Part shown: positions 49,959-58,494 of the stretch, piece by piece
Position numbering within the stretch: the stretch's first letter is position 1
Layout of the letters: every line of letters starts with the position of its first letter
Assembly (NCBI RefSeq): GCF_001698125.1
Contig: NZ_CP013854.1
Location: 1,550,001 to 1,614,000 of the forward strand
DNA length: 64,000 nt
Direction of reading: 5' to 3'
Source: Pseudonocardia sp. HH130630-07
GTDB taxonomy: Bacteria; Actinomycetota; Actinomycetes; Mycobacteriales; Pseudonocardiaceae
Translations under genes and position numbers: made by a program
Notes under the pieces: generated by a model
Databases searched by the model: none
What the model saw: only the letters and a program-made list of their open reading frames with translations
What the model was told of the DNA's origin: nothing

Positions 49959-51347
49959 GACGCCGGCTGGTCGTGGCCGTCGCCCCGCTGCTGGCGTTGC
50001 TGCTGCTGGGTGTGCTGGTCCCGACGGCCGTCACCCTCGCGCAGCGGCACACCGCGACGGTGGTCTCGGACCGGCTGGGCGACGCCGGGCGGTTCTCCGT
50101 GCTCGCCCTGACCACGCTGACCGGCGGCACCGCCCCGGAGCCCGATCTCGCCCGGATGCGCGCCGAGCTCGACGAGTACGCCGACCTCTACGACACCGGT
50201 GTCTGGTTCCTCGACCGCGAGCAGCGGGTCCTGCACGCCACCGCACCCGGCCCGCCGCCGGAGGCCGCGCGCCCGCACCTGGCCGGGGTGCTGGCCGGGC
50301 GGATCCCCGGCGCCGAGTCGACGATCTGGCCGTGGCGCACCGCCGACGAGCTGATCGTCGCGCCGGTCGGCCGGGACTCCCAGGTGGTCGCGGCGCTGGT
50401 GCTCGCCGTGCCGACCGCCTCGGTCCGCGCCGAGATCCTGCGCGACTGGGCGCTGCTGGGCGGGCTGTTCGCCGTCGTCGGGATGCTCGTGATCGGCCTG
50501 GTCGGGCCGATGACCCGCTGGGTGCTCCGACCGGTGGCCGATCTCGAACGCAGCGCGGCCGCCGTCCGGTCCGGGGATCTCGGCGCGCGCGCCGCACCCG
50601 GCTCGGGCCCGCCGGAGCTGCGCAACCTGACGGCCGGGTTCAACGCCATGCTCGCCGCGGTGCGCCGGACCGTGGAACGCCAGCACCGGTTCGCCGCGGA
50701 CGCCGCCCACCAGCTGCGCAACCCGATCGCCTCGGCCCGGCTGTCGGTGGAGAACCTCGAACCGCACCTCGCCGCCGACGCCGAGGCCCGCGAGACCTAC
50801 CGGGACACGATCGACGACCTGGACCGGATGAGCACCGTCGTCAACGGGATGCTCGCGGCCACGGCGCTGCAGGAGGGCCCGGCCGCGCACGGCACCGTCG
50901 GCGCCGTCGGGCCGGCGCTCGACCGGCGGCTGCCGGTGTGGCGCGCGGCCGCCGAGGCCGCCGGGCTGACGCTGACCGGCGACCTCACCGGCACCGGGAC
51001 GCGCGTGCGCGAGCCGGTCGGCGGCCTCGCCCCCGCGGTGGACGAGCTGGTCGCCAACGCCTGCCGGCTCTCGGCGGGTCGCACGATCCGGGTCCGCGGC
51101 CGGGCCGGCGGGATACCGGATCGAGGTCGCCGACGACGGCCGCGGCCTGCATCCCGGCGAGCGGCACCGGGCGACCGAGCGGTTCTGGCGCTCCCCACGC
51201 GACCAGAACGTGCCGGGCACCGGGCTCGGGCTGGCGATCGTCGCCCAGGCGCTGGCCGACGCCGGTGGTGCGCTGGAGCTGCACGAGACGCCGGGCGGCG
51301 GTCTCACCGCGGTCGTCCGTCTCGATGCGGGCCCGGCGCAGGGCTGA
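49955..51347 (+). pseudogene. Sensor histidine kinase with a frameshift in the ATPase domain
   Basis: The frame starts with RRRLVVAVAPLLALLLLGVL (first membrane helix), has an extracytoplasmic sensor part, a second helix (ALLGGLFAVVGMLVIGLVGP), HAMP, the H-box RFAADAAHQLRNPIASARLS and the N-box AVDELVANACRLSAG. Then an extra base near 51107-51113 shifts it: the proper continuation YRIEVADDGRGLHPGE and NVPGTGLGLAIVAQALADAG lies in the next frame and ends at 51347. The unshifted frame runs to 51460 with arginine-rich nonsense. The G1 and G2 boxes are thus lost unless this is a sequencing error. Without the extra base the kinase would have about 463 residues. Confidence 0.8.
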
Positions 51348-51372
51348 GCCGGACGGGACGGCCGGGCGGACG

Positions 51373-52308
51373 TCAGGGTTTGCGGTCGCGGAACCAGCGG
51401 CGCGCACCCGGGTGCAGCACGACCGGTGTGGTCGCGGCGCCGGTACGCGGGTTGATCTGACCGGCCTCCGGCCGGGCCCGGGACAGCTCCGGGGCGTGCG
51501 TGAACAGCATCCCGGTCAGCCAGTGCGCCAGTCCCTCGTCCATCGACGGCGGCACCGCCAGCAACGTCGGCACGGCCGGCGCCGGCGCCGTGCCCAGCGA
51601 CGGGTACATCGTCGCCGGGATCACCACCGGCACGTACTCCAGCGGGTGCGCCCGCACCAGCGCGTCGATCTGCGGCGACAGGTCGAGCAGCCGGGTGCCG
51701 CCGGAGCGCGCCAGCTCGCTGACCGCCGGGGTCGGCATCCCGGTCAGGCTGCACACCGCGTCCACCGCGCCGGTGCGGAACGCCCGCACCGAGTCGGCCT
51801 GGGAGTAGGACAGCAGCGTCGCGCGGCCGCCGGTCGCGGCCAGCAGCCGCCGGGTGAGGTACCGGGTCCCGGACCGCGGCAGCCCGGCGGCGAGCGTCGC
51901 GCCGTCGAGATCGCGCAGGTCCCGCGCGCCGGGCCCGTCCGGGACGAGCACGTGCAGCACCGAGTCGAACACCCGGGCCAGCGCGACGATCCGGGCACCG
52001 TGCCCGGCCGCGACGTCGACGTTGACGAACCCCAGCTCCGCCCCGCCCGCGAGCAGCAGGTCCGCGTTCTCCGGGGCCGCCTCGGTGTGCACGATCTCGA
52101 CGACCGGCCGTCCCCACGCCCGGTCCAGCACCTCGGCCAGCACGGCACCGATCTCGCGGTAGACCGCGCCGTCCGGGCCGGTGGCCAGCCGGAACCGGGC
52201 GGGCGGCGGCGGGGGTGCGCTCGCGCAGGCCGGCAGCAGACCCGCGCACAGCGCCCCGCCCGCCACGGCCCCGGCGGCGCGCAGCACCCCCCGGCGCGTG
52301 ATCCCCAC
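51373..52308 (-). CDS. TAXI family TRAP transporter solute-binding lipoprotein
   Basis: The 311-residue protein has a signal with TRRGVLRAAGAVAGGALCAG and a lipobox LPAC, then LATGPDGAVYREIGAVLAEV, DLLLAGGAELGFVNVDVAAG and GTRYLTRRLLAATGG, which fit the TAXI family (periplasmic binding proteins for dicarboxylates or glutamate). No TRAP membrane subunit is near. It is divergent from dctA and converges on the kinase gene, so it may act as the extracellular sensor partner of the two-component system rather than in transport. Confidence 0.85.
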   Translation of the reverse strand: MGITRRGVLRAAGAVAGGALCAGLLPACASAPPPPPARFRLATGPDGAVYREIGAVLAEVLDRAWGRPVVEIVHTEAAPENADLLLAGGAELGFVNVDVAAGHGARIVALARVFDSVLHVLVPDGPGARDLRDLDGATLAAGLPRSGTRYLTRRLLAATGGRATLLSYSQADSVRAFRTGAVDAVCSLTGMPTPAVSELARSGGTRLLDLSPQIDALVRAHPLEYVPVVIPATMYPSLGTAPAPAVPTLLAVPPSMDEGLAHWLTGMLFTHAPELSRARPEAGQINPRTGAATTPVVLHPGARRWFRDRKP

Positions 52309-52337
52309 CGGCCGAGCCTATGGCTCCACCGAAGGTA

Positions 52338-52366
52338 AAGAAAGTCTCAAGCTAACCCCAAGAAAG
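52338..52366. promoter_or_regulatory. Candidate response-regulator site between TAXI and dctA genes
   Basis: AAGAAAG occurs twice (52338-52344 and 52360-52366), 22 bp apart, two helical turns, as expected for tandem OmpR-type half-sites. A CAAGCT/AGCTTG inverted repeat (52348-52353, 52364-52369) overlaps. The A-rich stretch is unusual in this GC-rich DNA and lies about 75 bp before dctA. Confidence 0.5.
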
Positions 52367-52440
52367 CTTGGCGGAGCTGGAGAGGATCACCGCCGACCGG
52401 AACGCTCGCCGCGAGCATTCGTGACGCGAGGGAGCGATTC

Positions 52441-53832
52441 ATGAGCAGTCCGGCGGAGAGCGGCACGACGGCCGTCGCCCAGCGGAAACGGACCCCGATC
52501 TGGAAGCACCTGTACTTCTGGGTGCTGATCGGCATCAGCGCGGGCATCGTCGTCGGGCTGACGCTGCCCGACGTCGGCGCGCAGATGCAGTGGCTGGCCA
52601 CGCTGTTCATCAACCTGGTCAAGGTGGTCATCGCGCCGGTGATCTTCGCGACCGTCGTGGTCGGGATCGCCGGGCTCGGCAACCTCGCCAAGGTGGGCGG
52701 GCTCGCGCTGCGGACCATCGTCTACTTCAACGCCACCACCGTCGTCGCGCTGGCGCTGGGCCTGGTGACGATCAACATCATGGCTCCCGGCGCCGGGCTG
52801 GGCTACGACCGGGAGACCTTCGACGGCTCCGCGGCAAACGACACCATCGAGTCCGCGGGCGCCGACGCCGGTGGCGGGTTCACCGCCTTCCTGCTGAACC
52901 TGGTGCCGGACTCGTTCGTCTCCGCCTTCGTCGACGGCCAGCTCCTGCAGGTGCTGCTGCTGGCGATCCTCGTCGGGATCGCGATCACGATGCTGGGCGA
53001 GCGCGGCAAGGCCATCACCCACGCCCTGGACTCGTTCGCCAAGGTGATGTTCGGCGTGATCAAGATGGTCATGTGGGTCGCCCCGGTCGGCGCGTTCGGC
53101 GGCATCGCCTACACGATCGGCGAGCACGGCAGCGCGATCCTCGGGAGCCTGGCCCAGTTCATGGTCACCTTCTGGGTGACCTGCCTGCTGTTCATCTTCC
53201 TGTGCCTCGGGCCGATCTGCATGGCCGCCGGGTTCTCGCTGCTGAAGTACATCCGCTACATCAAGGACGAGCTGCTGATCGTGCTCGGCACGTCGTCCTC
53301 GGAGACGGTGCTGCCGCGGATGATGACCAAGCTGGAGGCGGCCGGGACCCCGAAGCACGTCGTCGGGCTGACCATCCCGACCGGCTACTCGTTCAACCTC
53401 GACGGCACCGCGATCTACATGACGATGGGCGCGATGTTCATCGCCCAGGCGTTCGGCGTCGACGTCCCGATCGCCACCCAGATCGGGCTGCTGCTGTTCA
53501 TGCTGATCTCGTCGAACGGGGCCGCGGGTGTCTCCGGCGCCGGCCTGGTCACCCTGGCCGCGTCGATCGCCGCGTTCGACCACATCATCCCGCTGGTCGG
53601 GCTGGCGCTGATCGTCGGTATCGATCGCTTCATGTCCGAGGGCCGCGCGCTGACCAACCTGACCGGCAACGGCATCGGGACCCTGGTGATCGCCCGGTGG
53701 ACCGGCGAGCTGGACCGGGACCGGCTCAAGTCGGTGCTCGACGACCCCAAGCAGGTCGACGTCGACGAGCTGATGAAGGCCGAGGCCAACGAGTCCCCCG
53801 TGCACACCGGGGAGGCCACCGCGGCCCGGTGA
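52441..53832 (+). CDS. dctA: C4-dicarboxylate:cation symporter
   Basis: The 463-residue membrane protein is a DAACS/SDF carrier: LYFWVLIGISAGIVVGLTLP at the front, LIVLGTSSSETVLPRMMTKL (serine-rich re-entrant loop), GYSFNLDGTAIYMTMGAMFI and SSNGAAGVSGAGLVTLAASI. These are the substrate and cation sites of DctA/GltP. It imports succinate, fumarate or malate. It lies beside a two-component system and a TAXI protein, a set that resembles dicarboxylate-responsive control. Confidence 0.92.
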   Translation: MSSPAESGTTAVAQRKRTPIWKHLYFWVLIGISAGIVVGLTLPDVGAQMQWLATLFINLVKVVIAPVIFATVVVGIAGLGNLAKVGGLALRTIVYFNATTVVALALGLVTINIMAPGAGLGYDRETFDGSAANDTIESAGADAGGGFTAFLLNLVPDSFVSAFVDGQLLQVLLLAILVGIAITMLGERGKAITHALDSFAKVMFGVIKMVMWVAPVGAFGGIAYTIGEHGSAILGSLAQFMVTFWVTCLLFIFLCLGPICMAAGFSLLKYIRYIKDELLIVLGTSSSETVLPRMMTKLEAAGTPKHVVGLTIPTGYSFNLDGTAIYMTMGAMFIAQAFGVDVPIATQIGLLLFMLISSNGAAGVSGAGLVTLAASIAAFDHIIPLVGLALIVGIDRFMSEGRALTNLTGNGIGTLVIARWTGELDRDRLKSVLDDPKQVDVDELMKAEANESPVHTGEATAAR

Positions 53833-53853
53833 CGCACCGCGCGGGCCCCGGCG

Positions 53854-54774
53854 TCACAGCGCCGGGGCCCGCAGCGCGTTGACCGCCACCCGCGCGGCGG
53901 CCCCGATCGCCGCGTCCGCCCGCGGGACGGCGGCGTCGCTGCGGGCGGCGTGGGTGAACACCGCGACGGCCACCGGGTGCTCCCCCGGGTAGGTCACCAC
54001 CCCGACCTCGTTGCGGACCGCGCCGACCGTCCCGGTCTTCCCCGCCACCGCGGCCGCGGCCGGGAACCCGGCACGCAGCCGGTGCGGCCAGATCTGGCCG
54101 GACAGCACCTCGCGGGCGAACGCCGTCCCGGCCGCCGACGCCAGCTCGCCGCGCCACAGCCGGGCCAGCAGCGACGTGCTGTCGGCGGCGGTGGTCGACG
54201 ACCCGAAGGCCGGGCTGAGCGCCCGCACCTGTGCCGGGACGTCGTTGTCGGCCAGCACGGCGAACGCGGCGGAGACGTCGTCGGCGCCGGTGTCGGCCAT
54301 CAGCTCGGCGAACACCTCCGCGGTCCCGCCCCGGACCCGGGTGCCGGTCAGCCCCAGCTCGCCCGGCAGCGCCGCGACCCGGTCCCGCCCGACCTCGGCG
54401 TGCACGACGTCGGCCGCGGCGTTGTCCGAGACCGTGATCATCGACCGGACCAGGTCACGACGGCTCATCGTCACCGGGTCGGCCAGCGCCGAGACGCCGG
54501 TCGGCCCGGGGGTGCGCCACCCCGGCCCGACGACGACCGGTTCCCGCGGGTCGAGCCGCCCGTCGTCGACCGCCCGGCAGTACCCGACGAGCACCAGCAG
54601 CTTGTAGACCGAGGCCATCACGACCGGGACGTCCGCGCCGACCGCGACCTCGTCCGGGGGCCCCGGGCCGTCGGTGCTGACCGGCACGGCGTGCAGCCAG
54701 CCCCGCACCCCGGCCTCCCGGAACACCGACCGGACCTCGCCGACCGTGCCCGGCGGCACCCCCGGCCCGTTCAT
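53854..54774 (-). CDS. Class A beta-lactamase-like serine hydrolase without Glu166
   Basis: The 306-residue protein has the SxxK motif ([20 protein letters not shown]), SDN ([18 protein letters not shown]) and KTG ([19 protein letters not shown]) of penicillin-interacting enzymes. Counting from SDN, the place of Glu166 holds RGGTAEVF and no ExxLN. It also lacks a signal peptide. It may therefore be an esterase or other cytoplasmic serine hydrolase rather than a working beta-lactamase. ATG 54774 overlaps the LysR stop (ATGA), so both are co-transcribed. Confidence 0.8.
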   Translation of the reverse strand: MNGPGVPPGTVGEVRSVFREAGVRGWLHAVPVSTDGPGPPDEVAVGADVPVVMASVYKLLVLVGYCRAVDDGRLDPREPVVVGPGWRTPGPTGVSALADPVTMSRRDLVRSMITVSDNAAADVVHAEVGRDRVAALPGELGLTGTRVRGGTAEVFAELMADTGADDVSAAFAVLADNDVPAQVRALSPAFGSSTTAADSTSLLARLWRGELASAAGTAFAREVLSGQIWPHRLRAGFPAAAAVAGKTGTVGAVRNEVGVVTYPGEHPVAVAVFTHAARSDAAVPRADAAIGAAARVAVNALRAPAL

Positions 54775-55700
54775 CGCGGGCTCCGGCCGTCCGGGCCGCA
54801 GGCAGCGCTGTCCTGCCCGGTACCCGGCGGCTCGCGCAGCACCGCGGCGAGCGCCTCGACCACACCGGCCACACCGTCGGAGAGCCCGTCGCGGTGCACC
54901 ACCCGCACCCGGAACGGGACCGGGTCCCCGGCGGCCGGGCGGCGGACGACCCCACGGGCACCCAGCGCCGGGTCCGGGCTGAGCGTGAACGCGACCCCGG
55001 TCGCGACCAGCGTCAACGCCTCGGCCGGGGTCGCCGCGTCCAGCGGGCGGACCGGGCGGCCGCGGGTCTCCAGGGTGTCGAGCAGCAGGTCGTGCACGGC
55101 CGGCGCGTGCCGCCGCGGCGCCGTCGCCAGGTGCAGGTCCCGCAGCGTCCGCAGCACCACCGGCCCGTCGCCGCGGGCGGCCGGGTGCGCCGCCGGGAGG
55201 AGGATCTCCGTCGGCAGCGCGACCACCGGCCCGGCCCGCGCGGACTCCAGCACCGCCGGGTGCGCGACGACCGCGACGTCCAGCGTCCCGACCGAGACGG
55301 CGTCGACCAGCGTCACGGTGCTGCCGGTGGTCAGCGCGGCCCGGCGGCCCGCGACCGTCCCGGCCCGGGCGGCCAGCTCCGCCGCCGTCCGCGGGCCCAG
55401 GTCGCCGACGACCCCGATCCGCAGCACCTGGGCCGCCTCGGCGTGCCGGTCGGCGGCGCGGGCGAACGCGTCGGCGTCGGCCAGCAGCGCCCGGGCCCGG
55501 GGCAGCAGGTCGCGACCGGCCGGGGTGAGGCTCACGCCGCCGGGGCCGCGGTCGAACAGCGCGACGCCGAGCTGCGCCTCCAGCCGTCGCACGCCCTGGG
55601 ACAGCGGCGGCTGTGCCATGTCCAGCCGGGCCGCGGCCCGGCCGAAGTGCCGTTCCTCGGCGATCGTGACGAAGAACGCGAGATGCCGCAGCAGGTTCAC
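54771..55700 (-). CDS. LysR family regulator next to beta-lactamase genes
   Basis: The 309-residue protein has [20 protein letters not shown] and [20 protein letters not shown], the LysR helix-turn-helix, and an effector domain with [20 protein letters not shown]. It is divergent from the class A beta-lactamase gene at 55794 in an ampR-ampC-like arrangement, and co-transcribed with a second serine hydrolase gene. The palindrome at 55721-55737 is its likely operator. Confidence 0.87.
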   Translation of the reverse strand: MNLLRHLAFFVTIAEERHFGRAAARLDMAQPPLSQGVRRLEAQLGVALFDRGPGGVSLTPAGRDLLPRARALLADADAFARAADRHAEAAQVLRIGVVGDLGPRTAAELAARAGTVAGRRAALTTGSTVTLVDAVSVGTLDVAVVAHPAVLESARAGPVVALPTEILLPAAHPAARGDGPVVLRTLRDLHLATAPRRHAPAVHDLLLDTLETRGRPVRPLDAATPAEALTLVATGVAFTLSPDPALGARGVVRRPAAGDPVPFRVRVVHRDGLSDGVAGVVEALAAVLREPPGTGQDSAACGPDGRSPR

Positions 55701-55720
55701 CGGAACCGATCACCTCCCTC

Positions 55721-55737
55721 CATATCCGTTCGATATG
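55721..55737. promoter_or_regulatory. LysR-type palindrome before the beta-lactamase gene
   Basis: CATATC-CGTTC-GATATG is a perfect inverted repeat with T-N11-A inside. It is 21 bp from the LysR start and 57 bp before the beta-lactamase ATG. A second AT-rich stretch, GCATATTCGCGATATCGC, follows at about 55753-55770 and may be the activation half-site. Confidence 0.65.
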
Positions 55738-55793
55738 AGACGCGCGGGTCGAGCATATTCGCGATATCGCAGCCGCTCTGCTGCGGTGGTCCC

Positions 55794-56699
55794 ATGACGC
55801 TCTCCCGCCGTTCCCTGCTCCTCACCGGCGCCGCCGGGCTCGGTGCCGCACTGCTCGGCTGCTCCGCGCCGGTCCAGGCACCACCGCCCCAGGCGCCGCC
55901 GGCGCCGGCCCCGCCGCGCCCGATCCCGGCGATGGACGGGCTGGAGCGCGACTTCGGCCGCCGGATCGGGGTGCACATCCTCGACACCGGTTCCGGCGCG
56001 ACGGCCGGGCACCGCGACGGCGAACGCTTCCTGATGTGCTCGGTGGTGAAGTCGCTGATGGCCGGGTTCGTCCTGCACCGCTCGGTGTCCGATCCGGCCC
56101 TGCTCGACCGCCGGGTCCGCTGGGGCCCCGCCGACCTGCTGGAGCACGCACCGACCACGAAGCTGCACCTGGCCGACGGGCTCACCGTCGCGCAGCTCTG
56201 CGAGGCCGCCGTCACCGTCTCCGACAACACCGCGCACAACCTGCTGCTGCGCGAGGTCGGCGCACCCGCGGACGTGACCGCCTGGCTGCGGGCGACCGGC
56301 GACACGGTGACCAGGGCGGACCGGACCGAGACCGACCTCAACGACGTCGACGGCGAGCTCGACACCAGCACCCCGGTGGCGCTCGCCGGCACACTGGCCG
56401 GGCTGACCACCGGGGACCTGCTCCCGCCGGCGCAGCGCGACCGGCTCACCGGCTGGCTGCGCGCCAACACCACCGGAGACGGGCAGATCCGCGCCGGGGT
56501 GCCGGCCGGCTGGGGCGTCGGCGACAAGACCGGCAGCGGCCCGCTCGGGGAGAAGAACGACTCCGGCGTCCTGTACCCGCCCGGCGGCGCGCCGCTGGTC
56601 CTCACCGTGTTCACGGTGCCGGGCGACCCGGACGACGAGCGCGGCGCCGAGGCCGTCGCCGCCACCACCCGCGCCGCGGTGGCGGCACTGCGCGGCTGA
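55794..56699 (+). CDS. Class A beta-lactamase, lipoprotein
   Basis: The 301-residue protein has a lipoprotein signal (LSRRSLLLTGAAGLGAALLG, Cys) followed by a Pro/Ala linker. All class A motifs are present with the standard spacing: SVVK (Ser70, Lys73), SDN (130-132), Glu166 in RTETDLN, and KTGSG (234). It should hydrolyse beta-lactams outside the membrane. It is divergent from a LysR gene with a palindrome between them, suggesting inducible expression. Its stop abuts the stop of the convergent SGNH gene. Confidence 0.9.
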   Translation: MTLSRRSLLLTGAAGLGAALLGCSAPVQAPPPQAPPAPAPPRPIPAMDGLERDFGRRIGVHILDTGSGATAGHRDGERFLMCSVVKSLMAGFVLHRSVSDPALLDRRVRWGPADLLEHAPTTKLHLADGLTVAQLCEAAVTVSDNTAHNLLLREVGAPADVTAWLRATGDTVTRADRTETDLNDVDGELDTSTPVALAGTLAGLTTGDLLPPAQRDRLTGWLRANTTGDGQIRAGVPAGWGVGDKTGSGPLGEKNDSGVLYPPGGAPLVLTVFTVPGDPDDERGAEAVAATTRAAVAALRG

Positions 56700-57518
56700 T
56701 CAGATCGCGGACAGCACCGCGCGCAGGATGGCGACCTGCCCGACCGGGCTGGGGTGCAGGCCGTCGTCCTCCCAGAAGTCCGGGCGGACCGGCATCCGGC
56801 TCAGGTCGACGGCGTCGGGATCGACCTCGCGGATGATCGAGACGAGTTCGGGCAGGTCGGCAGGGTGCCACCACTCGCCGGTCAGCTCGCGGGTCGACCC
56901 GACCCGGCCCGGGTCGACCGGCGGCGGGACGACGAACCGGACCCGCGCACCGGCGTCGGTCTCCAGCAGCATGCGCAGCGCCCGCAGGTTCCGGTCGGTC
57001 TCCGGCGCCGACACCATCCGGACCCCGGTCGTCGTGCCCTCCCGGCGGACGTCGTTGGTCCCGAGCATGGCGAGCACCCGGGTCGGGACCCGCGAGACCA
57101 GCACCGGGCCGAGCGCGAGCGCCTCGGAACTGGTGCGGCCCGACAGCGCGAGCACCTCGACCGACGCCTCCGGCTCCACCATGGGCACGAGCTCGGCGAG
57201 CAGCCGGGCCCAGCTCAGCCGGTCCGCGGAGATCGAGTCGCCGACGACGACGATCCGCTCGCCGGGCCGCAGCGCCATCCGGTGCAACCCGGCGGCGACC
57301 GGACGCTCCTCGATCAGCGCCCCCGCCGCGGCGCGCACCCGCCCGGCCAGCTCGGCCCGCACCCCCGCGACGCCGGACGGGTCCAGGCCCGCGGTCGCGG
57401 CCAGCACGCGGTCGATCTCCTCCTCCTGGACCCCGAGCGCGGCGAACGCCGGCCACGCCGTGAGGTCGGCGAACCGGATCAGCCGGGTCATCAGGTCGCT
57501 GTCCACCCCGCCGAGCAT
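56700..57518 (-). CDS. SGNH/GDSL family hydrolase
   Basis: The 272-residue protein carries RIVVVGDSISADRLSWARLL (block I, catalytic Ser), VLALSGRTSSEALALGP (block II Gly), TRVLAMLGTNDVRREG (block III Asn) and WEDDGLHPSPVGQVAILRAV (block V Asp-His). It is an esterase or lipase-like hydrolase without a signal peptide. A helical extension of about 85 residues precedes block I. The substrate is unknown. Confidence 0.87.
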   Translation of the reverse strand: MLGGVDSDLMTRLIRFADLTAWPAFAALGVQEEEIDRVLAATAGLDPSGVAGVRAELAGRVRAAAGALIEERPVAAGLHRMALRPGERIVVVGDSISADRLSWARLLAELVPMVEPEASVEVLALSGRTSSEALALGPVLVSRVPTRVLAMLGTNDVRREGTTTGVRMVSAPETDRNLRALRMLLETDAGARVRFVVPPPVDPGRVGSTRELTGEWWHPADLPELVSIIREVDPDAVDLSRMPVRPDFWEDDGLHPSPVGQVAILRAVLSAI

Positions 57519-57721
57519 GCCCGGACCGATCGCGGGCCCGGCCGCCCACCCCTGCGGAGGTCACCCGAACAGATGCATCAGGGTGTGACTCACGCCACTC
57601 CTGTCGAGAGTTTCGTGTCACGTTCCCGCAGGTCCGGCGAGGCTCTGAGGACGACCGCACCGCAGGTCAGGGGAGCCTGCGTTGGCTGGTGCACCGTCGC
57701 CGGTGCCGCCACTCTGCTCCC

Positions 57722-58009
57722 ATGACCACGGCTCAGGACATGCCCCAGGTGCAGCAGTGCTCGGCCACGAGCTGTTCCTACAACTCCGACTCCAGCTGCG
57801 GCGCGGGGGCGATCACGATCTCCGGTGACCACGCCGCCTGCGGCACCTTCGTCGAGATCTCGTTCCGCGGCGGCAACGGCAACGGCCTCGTCGGGGCCTG
57901 CCACCGCTCGGACTGCCGGCACAACGAGAAGCTCGAGTGCACGGCCGCGTCGGTGAACATCGGCAAGGGCGCGGACGCCGCCGACTGCCTCACCTACGAG
58001 GCCAGGTAG
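57722..58009 (+). CDS. DUF1540 protein with two cysteine-rich modules
   Basis: The 95-residue protein has two DUF1540 units. The first runs CSATSCSYNSDSSCGAGAIT to HAACGTF and the second CHRSDCRHNEKLECTAASVN to AADCLTYEA. Each has four cysteines, which suggests metal binding. It has no signal peptide. The ATG is at 57722. Its 3' end overlaps the next minus-strand gene by 16 bp. The function of DUF1540 is not known to me. Confidence 0.85.
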   Translation: MTTAQDMPQVQQCSATSCSYNSDSSCGAGAITISGDHAACGTFVEISFRGGNGNGLVGACHRSDCRHNEKLECTAASVNIGKGADAADCLTYEAR

Positions 58010-58422
58010 GCCAGCTCCTCGTGGCGGACCTCGCCCCGCTCGTCGACCCGCAGCGCGCTGTCGGCGACGGCGAGGGCCGCGACCGGGTCGATGTCGTCGA
58101 CCAGCACCGCCACCCCGCTCGCGGCGAGTTCACGCAGCGCCGCCAGCACCGCGATGCGGTCGCGGGCGTCGAGCCCGTCGGTCAGCCGGTCGGCCAGCAC
58201 CATCGCGGTGGGCCCGGTGCGGGCCGACTCGACGGTCGCCAGCCGCTGGGCGGCCGACTCGGCCCGACGCGCACCCAGCCGCCGGACCAGGGCGTCGTGC
58301 CCGTCGGCACAGCGGCCGCTCGCGTCGTCGAGCCGGTTCATCGTGCGCCGCCGCTGCACGAGCGGGCCGAGCAGCACGGTGACGCTGCCGACCGGCAGCC
58401 GCAGTGGCCGTGGTCCTGACAT
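57994..58422 (-). CDS. Degenerate ABC ATPase-like protein
   Basis: The 142-residue protein looks like a shrunken ABC ATPase. GSVTVLLGPLVQRRRTMNRL sits where Walker A should be but lacks the GKS/T residues. AMVLADRLTDGLDARDRIAV corresponds to Walker B and D-loop with the catalytic Glu replaced, and VAVLVDDIDPVAALAVADS to the H-loop region without His. No LSGGQ signature is seen. It cannot hydrolyse ATP by the usual route. It may be a decayed gene or a non-catalytic remnant with a new role. It overlaps the DUF1540 gene tail to tail. Confidence 0.55.
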   Translation of the reverse strand: MSGPRPLRLPVGSVTVLLGPLVQRRRTMNRLDDASGRCADGHDALVRRLGARRAESAAQRLATVESARTGPTAMVLADRLTDGLDARDRIAVLAALRELAASGVAVLVDDIDPVAALAVADSALRVDERGEVRHEELAYLAS

Positions 58423-58494
58423 CAGCCCTCCCTCACCGCTACTCAGGTCAGGCTAACCGCAGATCACGGTGAGGTGAAGGGCCGATGGTGCGGC

